Of a stretch of 25,930 bases of DNA, positions 19,111 through 25,930 are shown in pieces. Within the stretch, counting starts at the first letter, position 1. The number at the start of each line of letters is the position of its first letter. Source of the stretch: Sphaeroforma arctica JP610 (Eukaryota > Opisthokonta > Ichthyosporea > Ichthyophonida); contig NW_014040403.1 in assembly GCF_001186125.1 (NCBI RefSeq), positions 69,273 to 95,202 on the forward strand. Direction: 5' to 3'. Made by a program: the position numbers and the translations under genes. The notes under the pieces are model-generated. The model made no database searches and was not told the origin of the DNA. It worked only from the letters and a program-made list of their open reading frames with translations.

Positions 19111-19900
19111 GAAGTACCTGTGTGTGAGGAAGCTAATAATTGTTATCAAGAGACATGGGCGCAACCAGCCATGACCAGACGTACACGCCAGATTGCGGAA
19201 CAGATGCCTGAGATTTGTGCGGGGGCGACGGTAATCAATCATCCTGGACATGAAGAAGCTAATCACCGAGTGCAGCTTACTTGGCAGTTTCATGAACAAG
19301 GACATCCTGCTCCAGCGGTCACAGTGCAACAGATGCGAGACGATGGACACAACTGGAACCAAATGATTCTTATAACGGAAGAGGTCCGTAAACTATGTCG
19401 CACATGCTTAGGTAATGACACTATGAAGCAGGGATTTCATCCATTAATGAGCATTACGGCACGTTATCCATGGGATCATATTCAAATTAATCTCATCCCG
19501 ATGGCTGTATCGTCTACTAGAGGCAACAAGTTTATTTTACATGTTTTTGATGTTGCATCTGGATACTCTATTCTACGGGCGCTGCCTGCAAAAGATGCCA
19601 AGACGGTGGCGACAGAGATTGTATCGGGATTTGGTGAGCATGGCTTCCCTCGGAAAATTCAGAGTGATGAGGGGACTGAATTTGTCAACAACATTGTCAG
19701 GTCTATAACACGAGCACTCGGAATTATACACAAGACATCTCAACCATACCGTCCTCAAACATTGGGTGCGGCAGAGCGCCGACACAAAGAAGTTCACAAA
19801 TGTGTGCGCGCGCTTTGCGTGGGCTGTCCGGAGTTGTAGGATGAACGCTTACCTTTTACTCACGTCGGCATAAGTCAGCACCATTTAGTGTTTACTTTGG
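19110..19900 (+). pseudogene. Element A integrase, zinc and core domains
   Basis: Retroviral-type integrase that would insert the cDNA. The N-terminal HHCC zinc site reads as histidines in VINHPGHEEANHRV and in the following FHEQGH segment, and cysteines in VRKLCRTCLGND. The core continues with GNKFILHVFDVASGYSILRA, PRKIQSDEGTEFVNNIV (a catalytic aspartate) and TLGAAERRHKEVHKCVRAL (the 'G-x-x-ER-x-H' helix with the glutamate). Position after RNase H is typical for Gypsy, with the methyltransferase-like module added between. Broken. Confidence 0.8.
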
Positions 19901-20006
19901 GCGCCGCCATGTTCCATTTGCAGACATGACTGATGACTTACTTGATCATACTCCCGACAACAAATAATGCATGGCTTAAGCGATTGGATGACCTTGAGAC
20001 GACGAT

Positions 20007-20441
20007 TTGCCAAAACTTCATCAGAAAACTATCAAATACACAGATGCTATGGCGGAGGCTACTGACCAAATGCGGAAGTTTGATTTAATTCAATTTAAGC
20101 CAGAGGACGTTGTCATGATACTCGCACAGGGAGCGACTACCAAAGCCATGAAGCCTTTGTTGGGTCCATACGTAATCCATAGTCGTGTGAATCAGAGTTA
20201 CCATCTACGAGACAAGGATGGCAGCAAACCACCGGAACTCAGAAACCGTTCAATTAATGTGGAGATTATTCGGTTAGTTCACCGGGCTACGGAGCCACCG
20301 CTAGATGAATCGCTATGGAGAGAAGGGGAATTGACATTCCGGCACATCATATCACACCGCCACAATGAGGCGACTCAGCAATCGGAGTACCTGGTGCGCT
20401 GGTTGGAGGACTCCCACATGGGTGACAGCGGATGCCTTTGA
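20007..20441 (+). pseudogene. Element A integrase C-terminus with chromodomain-like tail
   Basis: A 144-codon frame. FKPEDVVMI and KPLLGPYVIHSRVNQSYHL form the GPY/F region that ends Ty3/Gypsy integrases. After a linker comes LTFRHIISHRHNEATQQSEY followed by LVRWLEDS. The 'I-x-x-H/K-R ... EYLVRW' form matches the first strands of a chromodomain, the module by which chromoviruses steer integration toward particular histone marks. Only the first half of the chromodomain is clear. Assignment of A to the chromovirus branch rests on this tail. Confidence 0.6.
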
Positions 20442-20861
20442 TGATCCGAACGTAGTGACTGTATACCGTAAGCGAATCCAAACTCGCGAGAGTTGACGAC
20501 AGCGACGGCTGGTCCAAGGTTAGAGCGGCCTTGGTCGTTGGTATGTCACGAGAGGATACACACTCGAACATTATTACTATTAAATTAAACTTACATAGAT
20601 CTTGAGGTATACATATGTATGACAGATACTGTAGCGCCTAGATATATGTGCATACTTACAAGATCACGTTAAGAAAACATTAATACATCCTAGTGATATG
20701 TTGGTGATGTGATATAGTGTCTTTGATGCGACACGAATACCACAGCTCAATATTTTACATGCATAGGCATGACATAACACAAGTGACATAAACATACGAC
20801 ACAGAAAGTCATTAAACAATGAGTGGTGGTTGTGTGTGGCAAGGATATCTATATGTTTAGA

Positions 20862-21155
20862 GTACAGGTGAGCACCCTGCTGATTTTAACTCAGGGGCGA
20901 TCAACCCTGAGGCCACGGTGCATTGAACTTTGTGTGAGCTCGGTTATTGGCCGCAGCTTCGAGCATGTTGCGTGACATCCAGTCGACAGAATATACCATG
21001 TATGATTATTTAAATTCTGAGAATACGGGCGAGCACCCCATCTATTCTTACTCAGAGGCGAGCAACCCTGAGGACACGGCGCATTGAACTTTGCGTGAGC
21101 ACTACAGTCGGTGAGCAACCGTAGCTTCGAGCGTGTTGCATAGCCGCCCTGAGTG
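20862..21155. repeat. Tandem duplication, period about 161 bp
   Basis: GGTGAGCACCCTGCTGATTT from about 20868 recurs, diverged, from about 21029 (GGCGAGCACCCCATCTATTC). Both copies contain a CAACCCTGAGGMCACGG stretch, a GCATTGAACTTTGYGTGAGC stretch and a later GCTTCGAGCRTGTTGC. The copies differ at many positions, so the duplication is older than the LTR insertion could be, or it evolves quickly. Confidence 0.75.
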
Positions 21156-21198
21156 GTGTTGAGCTGTATAACATAAAACCCTAAAACATGTAAACATT

Positions 21199-21470
21199 AT
21201 TACGTAACAAGTCGGAACGTGTATAAAATTATTGCGCAAGAGTCGGAACATGTAACACCATTACGTAGAGGTCGGAACGTGTTACATTATTACGTGGGAG
21301 GCGGAACATGTACAACATCATTACACAAGAGTCTGGTACAAGCAGATTTTATTACGTAACAAGTCGGAACATGTAGCATTAATACGTAGGAGGCGGACCA
21401 TGTATAATATTATTACGTAAGAGTCGGAACATATAACACTATTACGTAGAAGTCGGAACGTGTAAGGCGC
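21199..21470. repeat. Minisatellite, about nine units of 29-32 bp
   Basis: The unit can be written ATTACGTAAGAGTCGGAACA followed by TGTATAACATT. Recognisable GTCGGAAC or GGCGGAAC words start near 21211, 21242, 21271, 21300, 21331 (weak), 21363, 21392, 21423 and 21452. Units differ from one another by several bases. The word GTCGGAACGTG also stands in the left LTR at 9449-9459. Confidence 0.85.
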
Positions 21471-21532
21471 TGTGGCGGAGTCACGGAATGCGCGCCCAAC
21501 TCGAGTATGCTTCAGAGGACACCACACCACAC

Positions 21533-21550
21533 TCGCACACACACACACAA
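21533..21550. repeat. (CA)n microsatellite
   Basis: A short run of CA dinucleotides between the minisatellite and the remaining 3' region of element A. Confidence 0.85.
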
Positions 21551-23702
21551 TTGATATCAATCAAGAAGTAAATCATATTTATACTCGAGAAGATATTTAT
21601 ATAACTTATATGAAGGGGTTGACTACGCGCGGCAGGCAGAGTTTATCTCTAAACATCGTTTATTAATAAGACAGGCCTCAATATGCTTCGTCGAACCTGT
21701 GATAAACAAGGAAGGAAGAGGGTAGACTAACATTAGAACAGTTACCAAGTATACTGACAAAAAAAAGGTACATATTTAAAAAAAGAAAGGGCCTATAAAT
21801 GGGCCAAAACTTTTCACAGTTTTTTTTCAAGAAACGTATTACCACAATACGCGTACGGTTTCGAATATACGCTCAACGGTTTGATATAAACTTCAACAGT
21901 ACTAACCAACACATAACATACAAAACGGACACGCCTATCTCAGGAATTAAGCGTGGTACGGCACTCATATTTGTACACATATTTGAGGACATCATGTACT
22001 TGGCACCTACATGGCTTTCGCACAACATACACTAATTGAAACACACATACGGGCACTTGGCATTGTACGATCACGTGATTCTAAATGGAATCACATTCAC
22101 TAGAAATCGATAGTGATGTCAAGAAGAATTGATGTTATGCTTTACTCGAGCACATAATAGAGGTTCTAAACATTCATAAATAGATGTGAATTCTTAAGAA
22201 AGTGCACACACGAGTATACTTTCCCAATTACAGCCAAACATTTCACATCAATTACGTACACCGGATACTAGATAATTAGACAATATAAATACATGGACAC
22301 TTGTTCTAATATCCTTTGGTCAAATACAATCATCATTATAAATTTTACACAGATAATATAATCATTACCACTTCCATGTTAGAACAAACTTATATTTAGG
22401 ATATGACTTCATAAGACATCTCACAAATTTCATGCATGTTAATTTAAATATGCGTGATATAAGACGGATGGGATACACGAGCATACAATAACATTATAGA
22501 TAAATGTACACCGCTATACGGCGGCTTATTAGTAAGACAGTATCATAAATACATATTAACATACAAACGATTGAGATCGAATTTAGAACGCTAACATCTT
22601 TTAGATGATATTATATAAACAACAGTGATTATAACAAGCATTTACAGGCTATTGAAAGCTATGCATATACATATCACCATACACAGAATCACACAGCTCA
22701 CACAGCCACATTACAAAAAAACAAAAACAAAAATAAAAAGAACATTGTAACAACTACCACAATATAAATCTATGAAATCAGTTTCAATCACGATGCAATA
22801 CATTAATATATATGAAATTAGACACAACTGCAATATAAGACGGTAACACATAACAATATCAACATTACCTGCACTCGAAGATACCCCGAGCGCTCATAAA
22901 TACAGTTGCCGTTTGTTGGCCGACCACCAATTCGTTACAATCACCATCCGCATCATATCTACACTTAACAATAATAGCTATACTAACTGGTAATCTAATA
23001 AACACACAAATAGCCATAATACGCGACCGTAGTGTAATAATCGCGTAAATTATTATTCAATTGTAGCATTCACGGCGATTCACGGCTCAAACACATAATC
23101 CACACATTGAAACGTTTTCCAGATACGGATTATAGAAAAATACGCCTCACTATATATTGTACGGATTACAACCGTACTAACGGTTTCAGATTATATACAC
23201 ATGGCACACGAATCATATTCAATCATACTAGAACCAATCAAATTTTATGATATATATAAATAGCGCTATAGTAAGTTTACTACACGGGTAATCAACAATG
23301 TGTTAAACAGGGAAGTGGTGACGTAAACATACCAGCTACTTGGTACGAATATAAAACATAGTATACATTTACGACACACAACGAAATAAAGACGATACTC
23401 TATCCCAAATTTTGACACATTTTCTGAGTCTTTATTTATCTTGTTTTTATTTATTTAAAATATAATGGTTTATTTTTAACACAATATTTTGTAGGATACT
23501 TTTGTCTGTTTACAGTTGTTTATGGCTGATTGTTTCAGTAATAATTACGACATTTTAGATAAAATTGCAAATAATATATACGACGATACAATAACCCACG
23601 GTCCGTGTAGGATTTCCCTTGTATTTTTATTTTCAAATACCAATTTTATCACAGATACTCTCAAAGGTTATTGAAACACACCAATACCCAACTTGGCGGG
23701 GC

Positions 23703-24138
23703 TGTGGACAAAGTTCTTTAGGACGGACATATAGGACCGGACCAGAGGGCCCGACCTACAAGTGGAATTTCAGGACCGGACCAGAGGACCGGACCTGAGT
23801 AGAATATTACAGTACTGGGCTGAGGGACCGGACTGAATACTGGGACAGAGGATTTAATATTTGATAATGATGACTCAAATGGTGTCATCATAAGTTAGCT
23901 ACCTGGAGACGACGACCATAGAGATGACTCATACGGTGTCATCATAATTTAGTAACCAGGAGACGAAAACCATAGATCCGGTTATTTTCAGAATTACCCG
24001 TTGTTAGGGGAAATCTCGTTTCATGTAGGAACGTGATAATAAATATAGCAGACGCGCCGATCATAACGGCACTTCTGACTGAGTTCACTTATTTTAGACT
24101 TGACATTTTTTATTAAGTGTTACTCGGTTTTGACCACT
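23703..24138 (+). repeat. Right LTR of element A
   Basis: Aligns with the left LTR along its whole length with about 24 substitutions and one 1-base indel by hand count. Transitions outnumber transversions by about 17 to 7. It retains the GGACCGGAC-type words, the 54-bp duplication and AATAAA (24038-24043). The target duplication TGTC follows at 24139-24142. The right end is ambiguous by one base because the two LTRs differ at the last position. Confidence 0.88.
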
Positions 24139-24142
24139 TGTC

Positions 24143-24349
24143 TCAGAGGTCCAGGTCTATGTCCGGACCTCGGGCACTGTATCTGCAGCCAGGCCTAACC
24201 ACAGGATGGCAGTCCAGTCTCCAAGAACAGGGCAGCCCTGGCCTGGGGTTCCAGGACAGAGCCTGTGACAGTATAGATGGTGCAAAATGGACCATATGTA
24301 GTGTCAAATAGAGTCGGTACGACAGTACAAAAAATGACTACACTTTTGA
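24143..24349. other. Right flank of element A, GC-richer spacer
   Basis: Sequence just outside the right LTR, clearly richer in G and C than its surroundings (CCTGGCCTGGGGTTCCAGGA). A frame of 64 codons at 24117-24311 overlaps the LTR and has no recognisable features. I see no gene. Confidence 0.5.
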
Positions 24350-24575
24350 GAGTGGTGGACTGTGAAATCGTGGACTCGTGGACTCGTGGACTCGTGGACT
24401 CGTGGACTCGTGGACTCGTGGACTGTGGACTGTGGACTGTGGACTGTGGACTGTGGACTCTGGACCAGGCGACTACATCGCTGCTGTGGAGTGTGGACTT
24501 TGCTGCGTCTGAGTATTTGCTGCTCGACGTGGAGTCTGTGGAGAGAGAGAGAGTGGAGTCTGTTGGAGAGTGGAA
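24350..24575 (+). repeat. Minisatellite of 8-bp then 7-bp units (CGTGGACT / GTGGACT)
   Basis: Seven perfect copies of CGTGGACT (24369-24424) are followed by five perfect copies of GTGGACT (24425-24459). Degenerate copies (GTGGAGTGTGGACTT, GTGGAGTCTGTGGA, GAGTGGAGTCTG) extend to about 24575. The switch from an 8- to a 7-base period without any spacer shows two separate rounds of expansion. Open frames across the array on both strands simply translate the repeat and are not evidence of a gene. Confidence 0.9.
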
Positions 24576-24599
24576 CGCATTCGTTTTGAATAAAAAATC

Positions 24600-25435
24600 G
24601 ATAGACGTCGTATTATGACTCATAATCGTATCATGATGATCATGATCCTGGATCGTATTGTGGACTTGTGGCTCATATTTAAAAATGTTTTTAGAATAAA
24701 AATAATATCCTCCTGTGAAGTCATGAAGGTTTCAGCCCTTCAGGTTTCTCTTTAAATTTGGGTAAAATATCGTGTGTGAACTTTTAAACTATAAATAAAA
24801 GACTGGATCGTGGGACTGATGGTCTGATATTTAGTTCCATAACTTGGATATATTAAATTTTTTTATTAATAAAATACCAGAAGTGATGGAAACTCATTTT
24901 TGAAGTACTGAGTTCTGAGTTCAACACTTCGAGCGCGAGTCTGATAGTTTAAAGATTACAAACCTCAATCAAAAGAAAGACGCATTATTCTGATTGGCGC
25001 TATAGATTTTAGCAATATTGCAAAGGTTTTCGTGATCCACTAATAATCTCACAATTCCTACACACCATACATGGCACAGGATTTTAGATTACGTATGTAG
25101 TGAGTAGTCATTTATACAATTTTATTATCTAGCCCACTCTATTCAACTATTGTACTGTTTGTACTTTGTACAGTAGCGTACAGGGGCACAGGCGTACAGT
25201 GCTATTTCAGGCTAATACGCTTTAAGCTGTACTTCTGACTTCACTTCAAATCGTATATTATCGCTGTTTTTTTAAATAAATATATAAATAAACATTCGCC
25301 TTCTTGCTTTATTACTCCCCAGTACTGTATTTGCTTCATACATATAAGCAATGCAAATCAAGCAGTCTAAACCATTCTTGACGATTCAATATAGTGTGTA
25401 TACAAACTATACACATATATATGTATTCTGAATTT
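24600..25435. other. Gene-free AT-rich stretch
   Basis: No open frame, repeat array or recognisable element. Short words such as TGTACTTTGTACAGTAGCGT (around 25158) hint at small inverted repeats but form nothing consistent. Confidence 0.55.
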
Positions 25436-25469
25436 AAATTCTCCTTACCTGCAAGAATAAGCCAGAAAC

Positions 25470-25553
25470 ATGAGGGTGAAGTTTACATCATTTGTAGGGG
25501 CGTACCTGCTCGCGGCTTCCTATACGTCAGGTGCGTCTAATTTCGCAGGTTGA
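25470..25553 (+). CDS. Possible signal-peptide first exon, 27 codons
   Basis: A short ORF reads MRVKFTSFVGAYLLAASYTS and seven more codons. It has a basic start (R-V-K), a 12-15 residue hydrophobic core and a small-residue region (ASYTSGAS) as at signal-peptidase sites. The ATG stands in a good eukaryotic context (A at -3). After codon 20, the sequence CAG|GTGCGT at 25530/25531 resembles a 5' splice site, so the ORF could be the first exon of a secreted or membrane protein whose remaining exons lie beyond the window. No downstream exon can be seen before the microsatellite. A chance ORF is a real alternative. Confidence 0.25.
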   Translation: MRVKFTSFVGAYLLAASYTSGASNFAG

Positions 25554-25850
25554 AGGTGTAGTTGTTTGCTATATTCAGTCCAAAGTAGTAATAGTTCGGC
25601 GTATTCCGGTCAATATCTCAATGACTATGTGGCAAAGGTGTAGACTACTTGTGCGCGGAAGTATGACATAGGGGGTCATACCTAGCTTAACACTATTCAG
25701 AATTTTGTGTGTACACGTGCCTTTGAAATATCTCGACGCAAATGTACTTGGTACACACCCACATACTAAAAATACAATTTTTCGCTTTGAAACGCAGAAA
25801 CGAAAATTTACATCAATACGAACTTAAATATATACAACCACACATACACG

Positions 25851-25852
<2 letters not shown>

Positions 25853-25913
<61 letters not shown>

Positions 25914-25930
25914 ACACACTACACACACAC
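25853..25930. repeat. (AT)n microsatellite followed by (CA)-rich end
   Basis: About 29 uninterrupted AT dinucleotides (25853-25910), then ACAACACACTACACACACAC to the end of the window. A tract this long is typically length-variable, and the assembly may be imprecise here. Confidence 0.92.

Larger units (their letters stand above)
20442..23702 (+). other. Long non-coding 3' region of element A
   Basis: About 3.2 kb between the integrase end and the right LTR with no gene that I can support. The frames at 21472-21666 and 21799-22035 look like chance. It contains a 161-bp duplication (20862-21155), a roughly 31-bp minisatellite (21199-21470), a CA run (21533-21550), an A-rich tract (22705-22742) and otherwise AT-rich sequence. 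The polypurine tract expected just before the right LTR is at most the short GGCGGGGC at about 23695. Part of this stretch might be a further, unrecognised insertion. Confidence 0.55.
9127..24138 (+). mobile_element. Ty3/Gypsy element A, 15 kb, chromodomain-like tail
   Basis: The element is bounded by LTRs of about 435 bp (9127-9561 and 23703-24138). Both begin TGTGGACAAAG and end TTTTGACCAC plus one base, and the target duplication TGTC lies outside (9123-9126 and 24139-24142). The internal order is gag, protease, reverse transcriptase, RNase H, a methyltransferase-like module, integrase with a GPY/F-type C-terminus, and a chromodomain-like tail. That is the Metaviridae order, with chromovirus traits. 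A second element, B, is nested at about 12320-17300. A 3.2-kb non-coding region precedes the right LTR. The pol region also holds a perfect tandem repeat of about 250 bp. The element is broken, with roughly ten breaks. The LTRs differ at about 25 of 435 sites by hand count, so it is of moderate age. No primer-binding site or polypurine tract is obvious. Confidence 0.85.

Noticed and set aside
21199-21470. CRISPR-like look of repeated units
   Set aside because: Units repeat along their whole length with no unique spacers, in a eukaryotic retroelement; it is a minisatellite.
22075-22116. Two neighbouring small hairpins (GTGATTC/GAATCAC and TCACTA/TAGTGA)
   Set aside because: 6-7 bp stems with 6-8 base loops are expected by chance in this much AT-rich sequence.
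20442-23702. An envelope gene in the long 3' region of element A
   Set aside because: Envelope genes would lie here in errantivirus-like elements, but no long frame, signal peptide or membrane segment is visible.
24195-24623. ORFs of 75-142 codons across the GTGGACT array on both strands
   Set aside because: They only translate the tandem repeat and its flanks; a 7/8-bp repeat free of stops keeps several frames open automatically.

Overview
This window is repeat-rich eukaryotic DNA. It is dominated by LTR retrotransposon fossils (Ty3/Gypsy and Ty1/Copia types, plus one DIRS-like piece), with long AT-rich stretches, minisatellites and microsatellites. I see no bacterial operon, no tRNA or rRNA gene and no complete host gene. 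The lineage cannot be named from the sequence alone. A protist, a fungus-like organism or another small eukaryote with a retroelement-rich genome all fit.

Layout. Bases 1-960 hold no gene, only a perfect hairpin. Bases 1000-1680 hold a DIRS-like RNase H remnant (+). Bases 2480-4815 hold a broken Copia element (+): integrase, proline-rich linker and start of reverse transcriptase. A 425-bp solo LTR with a perfect 5-bp target duplication is inserted in it. Bases 4816-8970 hold a decayed minus-strand coding region of unknown identity, with coiled-coil segments, a basic 232-residue ORF, a 115-codon reading frame without an ATG, and a weakly gag-like end carrying a 191-bp tandem repeat.

Bases 9127-24138 are one 15-kb Ty3/Gypsy element (A). 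It is bounded by 435-bp LTRs that differ at about 25 positions (roughly 6%) and by a 4-bp target duplication, TGTC. A second Ty3/Gypsy element (B, about 12320-17300) lies inside it. A carries gag, protease, reverse transcriptase, RNase H, a DNA-methyltransferase-like module, integrase and a chromodomain-like tail. B carries gag (whole), protease, reverse transcriptase, RNase H and the same methyltransferase-like module. Both are broken. A also has an unusually long (3.2 kb) non-coding 3' region holding a 161-bp duplication and a roughly 31-bp minisatellite.

Bases 24139-25930 are element-free flank: a 7/8-bp minisatellite built on the same GTGGAC word that opens the LTRs, a gene-free AT-rich stretch, a short ORF that looks like a signal-peptide first exon, and a terminal (AT)n/(CA)n microsatellite.

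The most interesting signal is the methyltransferase-like module placed after RNase H in two different Ty3/Gypsy elements, one of which also has a chromodomain-like tail. Next are the unidentified minus-strand gene region and the repeat-bearing 3' region.
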